A stretch of 64,000 bases of DNA. Source: Selaginella moellendorffii (taxonomy: Eukaryota > Streptophyta > Lycopodiopsida > Selaginellales > Selaginellaceae). Positions 21,983 to 34,474 of the stretch are shown here, one piece after another. The stretch's first letter is position 1; each line of letters begins with the position of its first letter. The notes below the pieces were generated by a model. That model was not told the origin of the DNA, did no database searches, and saw only the letters and a program-made list of their open reading frames with translations. The stretch covers positions 1,100,230-1,164,229 of the forward strand of contig NW_003314300.1 of NCBI RefSeq assembly GCF_000143415.4, written 5' to 3'. A program made the translations under genes and the position numbers.

Positions 21983-22879
21983 TCATTGGTGAAATATTAG
22001 CGCAAATATTTGCCTCGCCATGCGCTCGATCTCGCGCTTAGAAGCTCGGGACAATGCTGTCACTGGGCACTCAAAGGAACCGGTCAGATTCCTGGGCAGC
22101 GAAATCGAAAGCAAAGATTACTCACGCCAGGGAAGAAATGGGAAGTTGCATTGCTCGTCCGGGATAGAGATGGCGAATGCTACTGCCTGGATGCATAAAC
22201 GAGAATGAGAGCCAAAGTGATGCGTTTTTTCATACCAGGATCGACGCAGCGGAGAGGTCAGAGGGAACGCTGGCAAAGTTGAATTGGCCGTCGCCATATA
22301 GCAAGTCGATGATGTGAAACACCGTGCTTTGCTTGACTAGCTTCCCAACCGTGGCTGTGTTCCTGTGAGAGAGAGCGCAGCAATGGAATCGATACCTCCA
22401 TTCAGTTGTGGCGTACCTGAGCTTGGAGAGTAAATCGCTCGCGACATCAGAGACTAGAGTACCCGTCCGGACATCAAACTTCATGGCCTTGGGGAACAAA
22501 GGAAAATCGGTGTTAAAAACGCTTTAAAACGCTGTGAGGCAACGCACGCGACCTTCATGAGAAGGATCTCCTGGAATCGCACGAAAGGAGTTGGCAAACT
22601 TTCACTTAAAACTCGTAAAAAAGGAGAGAACTCACCGCCTCAGCGAAGTCCCTCGTACAAGTATGAACGTCGGGAATTAAATCGTTGGCAATCTCCTTGA
22701 GAAGAATCGGCTTTGTTTCGTGTATCTGAGCTTTCAAAGGAATGAGAAGAATGAAAAGAAAAGACTGGATCACACTGTGCCTTGCTCGCGATCCAAACGA
22801 AGACGAGACCGATGAACTGGAGGCTCTTCCTGGCAACAAGCCGGGAAATCTGCTCCTCCACGGCGCTCCCACAATCCAT
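21983..22879 (-). CDS. Unknown 177-aa protein, six exons
   Basis: Minus-strand exons 22774-22879, 22636-22730, 22417-22487, 22236-22362, 22126-22186 and 21983-22056 join with canonical GT-AG introns. They add to 534 nt in one uninterrupted frame ending in TGA at 21983-21985. This phase agreement across five junctions is strong support. The protein starts MDCGSAVEEQISRLV, is mostly helical-looking, has moderately hydrophobic segments near residues 22-31 and 130-142, and ends with a basic amphipathic helix. I recognise no family. It is divergent from the pTAC14-like gene, with 279 bp between the two start codons, so they may share a promoter. An upstream start is possible, but this ATG is the first in frame after the presumed promoter. 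Confidence 0.6.
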
Positions 22880-23158
22880 TCTGCCAGGAAATCATCCACT
22901 CAGGCACACAAATCGCAGGAAATTTTCCAGACCTGTGCATCCATGGAAGGAATCGGTCGGCAAAGAGCGACAGCGCGCAATATTTCGTCGATGGGAGCGC
23001 ATTCACGAGCTACATGGCCAGGAATCGTCGATAAGATCATAGATTTCGATCTCACTTGCCTGGCAGACGTGAAGAATGAGCCCCACGGCCTCCCGTCGCT
23101 CCGCCTTGGACACTGGCCCCATAGCCACACCAGTTTAGGGTTTTATGATTCAAAGGGT

Positions 23159-25343
23159 ATGGCGGAAATGCCGCTAGAAAGCTGTGGGTGTGGAGGGCTC
23201 GTCGTGAGCAGCAGATGGAATCCAGGCTTCTTCGCCAGCGCCGTGCCATTGAAGGTGTCGCTTCTCTCCAGATTGAAGCAGCAATCCTCGCAGCGATGGC
23301 CGCGAATTCGATGCGTGAGTAGCCGCGTCACCGAGCATAGCTTGCGGCAGCAGCCTGGAATCCACATTGATGGCGGCGATGGCGCTCGAGCTCACCCGCG
23401 GCTCATGGATTGGATGCTCGAGCAGGGGCTTCCGCCGTGCAAGGTCTCGCTCAAGGAGCGCGATTTGAATGGAAAGACGATCAGATACGTGGTTGCGAGC
23501 GAAGATTTAAAGGTAATGTATGATCTCCTGTTTTTCTTTGTGTTCTTTGGGATGATCATCGGGTTTCTTTCAGCCTGGAGACTTGGCGCTCTCAGTTCCT
23601 ATGTCCTTGGTGGTAACACTGGAAAGAGTTCTAGGCAATGAAACCATTGGTGAGTGATCTTTCTCTTAGTTCTTTCGCACTTTCTCGCTTTGTTTGTGCG
23701 AATTTTCGTGTTCTCATCTTTGTTCTTGATTTTCAGCTGAATTGCTGACTACCAACAAACTCTCCGAGCTTGCATGCCTCGCGCTCTATCTTATGTACGA
23801 GAAGAAACGCGGCAAGGAGTCGTTTTGGTACCCCTTTATTCGGGAGCTCGATCGGCAGCGTGGTCGAGGACAAGTCGCTGTAGAGTCTCCGTTGCTATGG
23901 ACCTCGGAAGAGCTTGACGAGTATTTCACGGGAAGTCGAATGAAGGTTTGTTCTATATTCTTTTGAGATTGTAGCTCAACTGGGAGTGTTTCCATTCTTG
24001 CAAACAGGAGGTCGTACTGGAGCGCCTCGAGGGGATTAAGCGAGAATATCAAGAGCTCGACACTGTCTGGTTTATGGCCGGTTCGCTTTTCAAGGTACTA
24101 AAAGGTTTTTTCCTTTTAGCTTTGCGTGTGAATCTGTGCATTGTTGATGGATTGACGCGCAGGAGTATCCTTTCGATATTCCAACAGAGGCATTCTCTTT
24201 TGAGATTTTCAAGCAGGCCTTTGTCGCGGTCCAGTCTTGTGTCGTTCACTTACAGGTAAATCATCCTTCTTAATGCGGTAGTTTCACGGAGCCGTCTTAA
24301 CAGTAGTTTGCAGGGAGTAAGTCTGCCTCGACGTTTCGCTCTAGTGCCTCTTGGTCCACCACTATTGGCTTACAAGAGCAATTGCAAGGCCATGCTCAAG
24401 GCTGCGGGGGACTTAGTCCGTTTGGAAGTCGATAGAGCTTACAAGAAAGGAGAGCAAATTCTTGTCTGGTACGTTTCTTGCTTTGTCATCCGATATTTTT
24501 TGAATCTAGATATTTCAGGTGTGGTCCTCAGCCAAACACGAGATTATTGCTGAATTATGGTTTCGTAGATCCAGATAATCCACACGATCGTCTTAGTGTT
24601 GAGGTAAGCTGTGGTGTGTAAACTGTGTCTCTAAAGTATGTCATTAACTTCTCAGGTTCTGTGTGAAGGCCTCGTTAAACACTCGGGATCCATTCTACCA
24701 AAACAAGCGGATTATTGTCCAGAAGAACAACAGGCTGACAATACAAAACTTTCAGGTATGCCACTGTTGATCCAGAGAAGTTGGGTTGTTGCTCACGCAA
24801 CGTCATTTGGTGCACAGATTTTCAAAGGCAGGGAGAAAGAGGCCGTTCTTGAGATGCTGCCATACTTGAGGCTTGGACACGTCTCTGATCCGTACCATAT
24901 GGAATCTGTATTTTCTGCTGAAGGTCCAACTTGTCCGGTAAGTGCCACCAGCTGGAAGGAAAAACTACAGTAGAGTTGTTGTCTTATACTTTTTTTTTCT
25001 CTACAGGTGAGCGCTTGCAACGAACGAGCAGTTCTCGACCAGCTTGCGCAGTACTTTCAAGAGAGGATAGCAAAATACAAGACCACGATCGACGAGGATA
25101 GAGCTCTGGTATGGCGTTGGCAAGTTTTTCCTCTGGTTTTTATATCGCTTTGGTTGTTCCTCGCAGCTCGAAGATGGCTCCAGTGATATCAATCCCAAGC
25201 AAAGAGTCGCGACCCAGCTGCTGCTTATCGAGAAGGAAATCCTCCACAACACTCTTGACGTTGTGAATGGATTCCGGAACCAGTTGCCGGATGGATCAGT
25301 AGCTCCTCCCTGCTGCGGAGATTTCGTCCCAAAGCTCAAGTGA
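23159..25343 (+). CDS. PTAC14: Plastid SET-domain protein, pTAC14/Rubisco LSMT-like
   Basis: Eleven exons are inferred: 23159-23512, 23574-23649, 23737-23945, 24008-24094, 24163-24255, 24314-24468, 24519-24603, 24656-24755, 24818-24937, 25007-25108 and 25167-25343. The first ~70 residues are basic and Ser-rich, like a chloroplast transit peptide. A SET domain of the Rubisco LSMT type follows, with LLLNYGFVDPDNP near its end, then a substrate-binding-like C-terminal region including MLPYLRLGHVSDP and ending FVPKLK. These C-terminal stretches match my recollection of pTAC14, a component of the plastid-encoded RNA polymerase complex; LSMT-like methyltransferases are the alternative. The exon 7/8 join leaves one extra base: exon 8 reads well (NTRDPFYQNKR) only in the frame one base over. 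That is a true frameshift, an unusual splice or a sequence error. Confidence 0.75.
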
Positions 25344-26407
25344 AAAACGAAAGGAAGAAGATCGATTCAACAAAAGCTTTGGTCGCGAAGAAGAATCGCG
25401 AAGGTCTAAAAGCTTGACGAGTAAAAAGAAGATCCACCCAATGGGATCGTTCCAGAGCAACCGCCAAGCGTCCCGGCATATTTCTCGGAATATACCTTTC
25501 CCCGCCATGCGGCAAGATGCCCATGTCATGTATGGGTCCGGTCCATCCACGTCATGGCACGATTTTATTATATGGCCGCGCCACGTGGCCAGATGCAGTT
25601 CCTCGACCTTGATCAATGGTTAAAACTCGCATTTTGACGCACGGGTTGGTAAAAAATAGCAACGGCGATTGCCAGGTGCTAATTAGGGAGGTAGCACCGA
25701 CGGCCACGATGGCGCCGCGGTCGTGAGATCACACCTGGGCCGTCCGATCTCACTCAGTTTCTACGCTTGTCGTTCCGTTCGGTTTCCTTTTCTCATCCTT
25801 CGCTACTAATGTGCTCTCTCCCGCCATAGCTGAGCCTTTTCTTTTTTCCTCTCTTTCTTTGTGGAAAGCCCTGGCGCCGCGAGAGAACCCTAGAACCAGT
25901 CGATCTTTCTTGGCCCAGAGCGGAGCTGGTTAGCGGCGCTGGGGCGGCGACGGGGAATAAAAAATATTTTGGCGGAGCGCGGCGCGCTTCGGTTTCTAGG
26001 GTAAGGCGATTCCTCCTCTTTGCGGCGGCGGCAGAGAAGAAATCCGTGGCGTGATTTGCTGGCAGGGATTGCAAGCGGCAGCGGTGCTGTAGATCTGGTA
26101 CCGCCGTGGTCGATCCGGCTCCAGGCATCGCGAGCTCGGGGCAGGGCGGTTTCTCTAGGATCTGGCGGTTCTTTTTGGCGGTTATTAGCGTCTTTTTGGG
26201 GTATGCTGGCGGCGACTTCTTCGCAGGGATGAGGCCAAGGAGAGATTTTCTCGACGAGTTCGTGCATGATGGCTGTGGCTAGTAGCGGCAGTGGAGGCAA
26301 GATGCTATGGGGCTCCAGATGACAGGAATCCAATTGGGCGCCGGCTTGGCGGCTTGCTCGTCGTCTTGGATATCACGGGGAGGAATCGCGCAGGCTTTTG
26401 GTCGAGC
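25344..26407. promoter_or_regulatory. Intergenic region and leader of the enhancer-of-polycomb-like gene
   Basis: It contains a perfect G-box core CACGTG (25582-25587, within CCACGTGG) and GC-rich, CpG-rich DNA from about 25.9 kb that probably forms the untranslated leader. In-frame ATGs upstream of 26408 exist (26291), so the leader limit is uncertain. No gene is visible. Confidence 0.4.
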
Positions 26408-29400
26408 ATGCGGGGTGTCGGCCCTGTCCCAGTCATGAGTCCCATGTCCAAGTCATTTCGGAAGCGTGAGCGTTCGTCTGGAGCGTCGAGAAACGTTAAG
26501 AACAGTAGCAGCAGCACGGCCACCGGGGCCTCGCCATCGAAGAAGCCCAAGCTCGCCGTCACCGATTGCTCTGGGGATCCTTCTCTCGAGAAGCAGCAGC
26601 AGCAGGAACAGGAACAGCAGCGGCAGCAGCATGAGCGCACCACCACCTCGTCGCCGGCGCTGTCCGGGGCCTCGAGCCTCTCCACCTCGAATCATCCAAA
26701 AGTCGGGGCGGCATCGGTCTCGAGCCCATCCACGCCGGACAGACCAGGGCAGTGGTCCTTACGTCCAAGACAAAGCTCGGGAGGAATCGTGAAGAGGACC
26801 CGGAGGCTGTATTACGACGTCCACTTAACCGAGGACGACGCTACCAAGCTTCTTGGTCACCGGATTAAGATGTGGTGGCCACTGGACAAAAGGTGGTACC
26901 TCGGAGAGATTAAGAACTACGACAGTGAGCTCCGGCAACACTGGATCGTCTACGACGATGGCGACAAGGAATGGGTGAAACTTGAGGAGGAGAACTTCAG
27001 GCTCCAGCTGCTGCCCGGGGATAGCTTCGAGCGAGCTGCCAAGCCGAGGTCGTCAACGTACTGCCTCAACTCCGAGAAGGACGAGGAGGATGTCGACATC
27101 ACGGCCGACGTGTGCTCTCGTCTGGTCGAACAGCCATCCTCGAGGGCGACGAGTGCGGCGAGCGAGGATAATTCATCGGCTCAGAACGTTGTTCCGGGGC
27201 CAAAGCCAGTGTCCGTGTACGCGAGGAGACGTCACTCTAGGAATGGGTCCAGGGGCAGTGGAAGCGTGCCTGTCACGTCTGCGGCTTCCACGGTTGAGAC
27301 CGATACGATCGAAGTGCAGAGTCCTATTAGAGTATGTGAACCGTCTAACACTGCTCTGTCATATGAAGGTAATTGTGATCTTTTCTGGCTGCTGGTTTTT
27401 CCTGACGCGGTGGCCTTTTGCAGATCAGGAGGGTCTCTCCGTAACTTTTGGTGAAGCAGAACCGGAGCTAGGAATTATAGCCAAGGATGTAGAACAGGAG
27501 GTTAGGATGGTCGAAGGTGGTAATACAGGCTATAACAGGGAAATGGACAGCCAAAGCCTCGTCAAGTGGCCTTTGAGCAGGAATGTAGCGGAACTATTGA
27601 GATTTATTGAGATCAGGTCTAGAAGTCGCAAAGGTACTCTAGTTGGCGGTAGACTTCTGAACCAGGTGTGGCGGGGTATGCTACCAGTTTGGAACATGGG
27701 GAACCTTTTCGATATAAAACTGGGTCCGTCGACCGAGCTCCTCGCTTCCGGGGAAATGACCCCAACGGTGATGATGGAGTCTCCAAAGACAGGCCCGGGA
27801 GGTAGCGGATCTTCCCTCTGCATGTTGATCAGCTGGAACGGTTTCACGCTTGAGAAGAATGCGAGGTTGAAGGAGGTGCTTGAGACGAGCTTGAGACGCA
27901 TCCAGAGCGAACAGAGGAAGCAGATATTCTGGAAGAACACTATCTCGGGGTTCAAGGCTCCCAGGAGGGACTTCTCTGTCCATACAGGATCAGGGTCTTA
28001 CTTGTCGGTGACGCTGTTGAGTGTTCCATCCAATGGCCGTCAGCTGCTTATGGACCCGGTGACACAGACGACACACTCGGCCGAGCTGGTTAGCGATAGG
28101 CAGCTTTGCACCAATTTTTTCAAGAGCCTGCCTTGTTCGGCACCGGCGACGGAGCTCGTCTTCACTGCTCTCGTTGACGGCCGCCATAGTGGCTCTACGA
28201 CACCTGGAGAGGTTCGAGAGACTCGCTTAAACACTAAGGCCAATTGTGCACAGACTGCTGTAAGTGTACTTTTCTTTTCTTGCAATCTTGAAACAGCTTT
28301 TGCTATAACGTTTTTTTTTCTCATCGTGTTTTTGGTAATTCAGAGAGTAACGCCATATGCTGCTCGTTCGTCTACGGGTGACAAGGCACGCATGCTTTTC
28401 AGCAAGAACTTGCGTAAGTTTTCCCACCTGCGTAAGATCTTCCACAGCAAGTGGAAAGACCTTAGTGGCCCTGGTCTGCGGCTGTCCATCAACGAGAGCC
28501 TGGGCCTCTTTTCTTCCAGGCACCTCCCTATACTACTCAGGATACATCGGCTCAACACACAGGCAGTCTTACTTCTTCGAGCATCCTCTTGTCAAGCTGG
28601 CACCTCCGGCAGTCCAGAGACAAGGCCCGGTTTACAGGAGCTACTTAGTATGAGCAAGAAAGGAAGGAGGACGATAAAGGGGATTAAAAGGATAAGCCAG
28701 GAAGAAGGACTTCCCTTACCGCCACCAAAGCGTATCAGAATCGCAGTGCCCGAGCCAGCGCCGGTCCCTGCCACTCCGACCGTGGAAGAGCAGCCGAGTC
28801 AAGATGATGGTAGAGCCCGGGGAAACATCTTGAAGCTAAGAAGATGCCCGACTAAGAGAGGAGCGATGTGGTGCGTTGCAACGAGCACGGAGAGTGTCTA
28901 CGATGACTTGGGGGAGTCTCCATCGTCGGGAACCTGCACAGCAAACCTTCTCATAGTTCAAAGTGACAGAGGCTGGCGAGAAACCGGGGCTACTATCGAG
29001 CAGCAGGCCGATGGTGATACTTCGATACTCGTCGTCTCACTCAATGGCGAGGTACTTTATACTTACAAGGCCTACCAGCCCATACAGGCGGGGATCTCCA
29101 ACAAGCACACACACGCTTTGATGTGGAGGGGTGGCAAAGACTGGATGCTGGAGTTTACGGACAAGATGCAGTGGAGCTGCTTTAGAAGCATGCACGCTGC
29201 TTCGTGCGTGACAAACGCCAGGGCGCTGTCCATGAAGCACATTCCAATCCCAGGTGTTCGTGAGGTCCCTGACGACCCAGACCTTTCGGTTTCGTTCCTC
29301 CGACCTTGGGGAGGCTATATCAAACAGCCATCCGGGGAAATCGACGCCGCCTTGTCAACTTCCAGGGTCTTGTACGACATGGATAGCGAAGACGAGGAGT

Positions 29401-30653
29401 GGCTTGATGCGCAGGCGGATGAGATCACGGACGAGGTTTTTGAGAAGACTATCCATTACCTGGAGAGGGCTGCTTATATTCAAAAGCAAGAGATCTCTCT
29501 GCCCGTCGCTGTGGAGCTGTGCTCTTCGCTAGCACCGGCGGAGGCGATCACTCTGATACACGCTCACTGGCTGGAGAGAAGGCGCAAGCACGGAATGGCA
29601 TTGATACGCTGCTTTCAAGTAAGTTTTTTCTGTGTTTTTACTTGTGTGAGCTTAACTTGACTTGTTTGATTGCGCACAGGCTCCTGCCTGTGATCGGTAC
29701 GAGGCCGCTCTCCAGGCGTGGAGAGACTCTTCGAAGCAAACCAACCAGCCACCCGTATTTGCGTTTTGCATGCGGCCGAATGGATCTCATAAGATGAGCA
29801 GGCAACGTTCACAGCGAAGAATCAGTCATGTTGATCATCAATACTTGGACGACGCACAAGGTAGGAACACTGTTTAGTCATTTCTTTTCGAGTATAGCTC
29901 ATGGCTTTCCTCGTCACAGGCCTCAGGAACGTGATTATCGAGCCCTTCGACTCCGAGTTCTACTCTGGCAGCCCGGGCTCGGACGCCTTCGACGACGGCT
30001 CCTACGGCACTCCTTCGCAGAGGCTCGGTTCCAGGTCCAAAGGCAGGAAGCCCGGGAAGAGGCCGAGGAGGATGAAGTCCATCTCCGGCGGCAGCGGCAG
30101 CGAGGAGCGCAGGGGCGTGAGGACGTTCATCGCCCCGGCCACTGCCATGAACTTAATGGACGAGGCGGACCAGTTCGACGGCGGTGACTCGTGCTCGAGC
30201 ATGGACTTCGATCTCAACGACGACGCTCTCGTCAAGGCCCAGCTCGCGAGGAAGGCGGCCAGGATTGCAGCATCCAAGGCGGCCCGGGCGCAGGAGCTCT
30301 ACGCCGTGGCGGACGCGGCCATGAAGAGGGCGGTGGCGTGCCTGATCGAGGCGGAGGCGCTGGCGGCGGCGGAGAAGGCTGGGCGGGACAACGCGTATGC
30401 CAAGCTCGACCAGCAGCAGCAGCACGGCATGGGCGCTGCCGAGGAGATCGAAGACGATGACGATTTGCTGCTGCCTATAAGCAACTGGACGCAGGAGTTT
30501 GGGTCGGGGCTCATACAGAAAGGTGGCGGCGGTGGCAGCGGCGGTGGCAGCGGCGGTGGTGGTGGCGGTGGTGGTGAAGCCACGGTTGCCAGCCCCCGGA
30601 AGAGCTTGAGGTACATAAACCAGTCTTCGCTTTTCAAGGGGATGGTGTCGTGA
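26408..30653 (+). CDS. Enhancer-of-polycomb-like protein with N-terminal Tudor-like domain
   Basis: Exons 26408-27368, 27424-28259, 28344-29618, 29680-29860 and 29920-30653 join in frame to 3987 nt (1328 aa). Residues ~20-125 are basic with Lys-Arg and Gln-rich tracts. A Tudor-like segment (GHRIKMWWPLDKRWYLGEI...VYDDGDKEW) lies near 155-200. The enhancer-of-polycomb signature is in the third exon: KQ/KMQWSCFRSMH, NARALSMKHIPIPGVREV and RVLYDMDSEDEEWL. The C-terminal exon has an Ala-rich coiled-coil-like stretch and a Gly run. Enhancer-of-polycomb proteins are scaffold subunits of NuA4-type histone acetyltransferase complexes in the nucleus. Plant members with Tudor-like domains exist in Arabidopsis (for example At4g32620). 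The start could be 26291 or 26435; 26408 was chosen as a middle, unproven option. Confidence 0.8.
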
Positions 30654-31104
30654 AGGAGAGAAGAGGGGGGAGAGAATAAGGCGGAGGTTCTCTCGTTTTT
30701 TTTCTTTTTTTCTTGGAGAGGAGGTGGTGATTTTATATCGGGGGTGTGATGGCTACTGGTCCAGCAGCGGCTATATGAGTGCTCCCAAAAGCTTGGAAGT
30801 TCTTGAGATCTTCTCCGCTCTCTCTTTTCTCTCGCTCTTCTCCTTGCTCGGATCGGATACTCTTCTTTTCTTCAAGTGGTTTTTGTAATATCATCCATCA
30901 TCAGCATTTTGTATCAAAAGCAAGATGCGAGTTGCTTGTACAGTCTTTGTTTTTCTGGAATCAAAATCATTTTAATCACATTTTATTTCTTTTATCTTTT
31001 TTATTTTCATTTGGATTCTGCGTGGCGACTCGAGGAAAGAATGTAATTGGCAGGAATCGAACTGATGACCAGATTAGAACCGGATATAAAATCCCATTCG
31101 TTAT

Positions 31105-33903
31105 TTACATGATTGTATGTAAATCCTTTGACAAGGAGCTGTGGTGGATACCGTAAAAGCTGTACACGAATACGCCAATGACGAGCCATGCCGAAACTCT
31201 GAGCCAAGTGACGCTCCTGCAAATCCCAGAACCACCATAGAAAATATTATTACAAGTATCAACGAGCTTACCCAAGGTTCGCCAGCAAATACACATTAAC
31301 CATTATACACAGGATAGGAAGAACAGGAACCCCAGGACAGTGAAATCCTGATAGAAACAAGCAGCTCTTAATCGTTACGTCGAAATGCAAGCGAAGAAAT
31401 GGAAGAAAAGTTTTGCGTACCTCCTGATTGTCCAAATTGGTGACGGCCCTCGTCCTGATCGATGAGCAAGAGAATGGCGCTTCCAACGAGCAACATGGAA
31501 GTTCCAATCACTCCCATAATCCAGCACAGCCAGCTACAGCGTTGCGTTAAAAGCTTGCACGAATAAAAGGAAGGCATGGAAGACAGTACCTGGGTAATAA
31601 AGTTGCGCTTGTCGCGATGCTCAACAGCACCACTCCAATGCAAACACCAGAGATTCCACAAGCAGCGTATCTTCGTCTGCGTTCCTCCTTTTCTTTTTCT
31701 GGAATGCTCGAAAGGTGTTAGTTTCATGCTCGTCAATAGGAAAGGGACAGATGGTCTCACCGTCGTCGAGAGCAAGTCGAGATGAAGATGGCATCCCCGA
31801 TTGAAGCGCGCTGTCGTCTTCCATCGTCAAATCATTGGAAGAAGAGCTGCTACTGAGAGAGGTCGCATCGTCGTCCACTTCTGGTATAGATGATTCTGAG
31901 AAAATAGATAGAATCGGAGAAGCGTGCTCTTCCTTCTTAAGATGAACTGGAATGCCCGACTTCTTTTTAACAAAGGGAACTTCCTGGGTGGGAGCCGCTG
32001 AAAGTACCAGAGGCTCAATGGGGGGAACGTACCGAAGAATCAATATCGACACGGCCACGATCGAGAAGGCCATCAGCGTGCCAACGCTTACCTGTTTTAC
32101 AACGGGTAAGTCAATCAAAAGCTCGTCACTCCCAAGAAAAGTACTAACCATTCCCGAAAGCTCGTCGACGTTCAAGAGAAATGCCATGCAGCCGGCCGCG
32201 AACCCTGTCACAACTGTGCTGTATACAGGAACTGAAGTAGCCTTGTTCACTTTGGAGAACAAAGGTGGAAGAAGACCGTCGCGGGACATGGCCATTAAAA
32301 TTCTTGGCTGCAGGGAAAGAAAAGAGTGAGCAAATATTATAGTGATACTTACGCTTTACTTGTGGAAGTAGAGCTCCCAAAAGAGCCGTAGACAATGCTG
32401 CTACGGCACCAGCTGCGACAGCATACCTGGCAACATCACAATCACAATTACGTCATTATGTACACGAAGAAGAAATCAAAGCACAAAGTCTTACATTGCC
32501 CAGTGCAACCCATTTTTCATGAAGGCGGTGGGCATGGGAGTGTCAAGATCCATTTCGTAGTAAGGTACTATCCCCACCATAACAGCGGATACCACGATAT
32601 ATATGCTGCCGCAAATGAAGAGCGACAGGCCAATGCCGATAGGAAGATCCCGCTGCGGATGTTTTACCTGTCACACAGAATAGCAGCACATCACTACTGC
32701 AAACATCAAAGATACGAACCTCACCTCTTCAGCGGTACTTGCAACAGCATCAAAGCCAATAAATGCAAAAAATACAGTCGCCGCGCCACTGAGAAGACCA
32801 CTGACGCCAAATGGCATGTATCTGCACGAAACCATCTCAAAATCAGTATCTGTCACAATAAAACAACGAAAGATAGACTCACCCGCCGGCGAGATTGTAG
32901 CCAGGCCAGCCATTTCGAAAACCAAGCCAAGAACCCACCACTATAACAAACAGAAGAACAGAACAGTTGACAGCAGTCATCACCGTCTGGACGAATGCAC
33001 TCTACCAACACGATGTAAAAGTTAGAACTTTAGTAGCTGCGATCAATCGAAAGAACCGATACCTCTCGTATACCGGTGGATAGAAGGCAAGTTACAGCGG
33101 CCACAAGTAGAAAAGCGCAAGGATCACAGACGATGCTCGTCCCGGGGATTAGTCTGCGTGACAGCCAGCCAGGTAAGTTGGCAGAACCTCCAAAAAATAT
33201 GGCCTGAGAGAAGCTCAATAATTTCTTTTTCCGAAAGAAAAAAAAGGAAAAAAAAAAAAGAGTGTGAAAAATTCATACCAGATTTGGGGAAATGCCTCTA
33301 GCCACAGCAGCTCCCCCGACCGTGTACTCCAAAATGAGAGCCCATCCAATGATCCAAGCGATCCTGATCAAACGAAAAGATATTCTCCCTTGTATCATGC
33401 CGGAAGTGAAAGAACTTGAGAGAACGTACCCTTCTCCAACGCATAGATAAGCGTAGTGGTAGGCGCTTCCAGCAGAGGGGCATCTACTCGCGAGCTCTGC
33501 ATAACAAAACGCCGAGAGAGCCGCGGCAACTCCAGCGATGAGGAACGAAGCTGATAGCGAAGGACCTGCCTTGTCTCGCGCCACAGTTCCAACCAAAACA
33601 TAGACTCCAGCGCCGATTGTAGCTCCAATCCCTGCAAATCTCTCAAGATCATCCCAGATCGCGAAAATTCACACGCAGTCACCCACCTACAGCCAGGAGC
33701 TCCCAGATTTTGAGATGCTTGGCGAGCTGGGGGCTCCCCTTGCGATGCTGCTGCGCATTGGAATGCTTGCGCCGCGTGAGAGTGGAGAATCCCACACGCT
33801 TCCTGCCGCTGACCAAGAAAGGGATGTCGATCGCTGCTGAATCCGCCTCCATCGTCTCCTCGCTGCCGCCGCTCCCACTGCCGATCTTCTTCCCCTCTCG
33901 CAT
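31105..33903 (-). CDS. Cationic amino acid transporter (CAT family)
   Basis: A multi-exon minus-strand gene (about 13 exons, introns 50-90 nt) begins MREGKK at 33903 and ends SKDLHTIM. It encodes [13 protein letters not shown], the first-helix motif of APC-superfamily CAT transporters, then [14 protein letters not shown] and [15 protein letters not shown], both typical of plant CATs. About 14 membrane segments are expected and most are visible as hydrophobic exons. The long hydrophilic loop at 31750-31990 is acidic and Ser-rich. The first junctions were checked: exon 33687-33903, then 33430-33631, then from 33363, all in frame. Plant CAT2/3/4-type proteins move basic amino acids across the tonoplast or plasma membrane; which subtype this is cannot be told. 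Confidence 0.85.
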
Positions 33904-34474
33904 TCTATCGAAACCTAGCTCCGGATCCCATAGACCGCCAAGGCGTGGAAAACGTGAAGCGGCAAGAATCTCACTACCGGCAGCTCAGAGCTTGAGATTC
34001 CGGGGCGGGACCATCAGATCGGCGTCAGCATTGCACAGCGCCCGCGCAGCTGCTCGACGAAAAGACCCAAGAACCCTAAAAAACAGGGGGGCGAGTCCAC
34101 ACGATATTAACAAAGACAAAATTTTTGTCCTGGAACTTCCCTTGTCAACACGCGTGCAACGAGACAATGTAAAAGATCCAGTGTGTTTCGTGTCGTGTGT
34201 TCTTGATTGGTTTGCTCGAGAAGAAAATTGGAGCGAGAGAGATTTTTTTGGGGGGGGGGGGGAGTGGAGTTTCGATACTGATCGATCCGAGAGATATATA
34301 TGATGTTTCGATGCTTCAAGAGACACTCCAAGTTGGCGTTGGAAGATCTAGCTACCAAACTTTTGTTAACCTCATTTTGCTTAATATTGCCATAAGAAAC
34401 TATATTTCAAATAGTAAAAGAACATCACTCATTTTTTCGATTGTCGATACGATAGAGTTTTGTGCAGATCCAGA
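33904..34474. promoter_or_regulatory. Promoter side of the CAT gene, with a run of 13 G
   Basis: The stretch lies upstream of the minus-strand transporter and downstream of the minus-strand kinase. A poly-G run (34250-34262) after seven T is its only notable feature, a likely hotspot for length error. No gene is seen. Confidence 0.4.
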
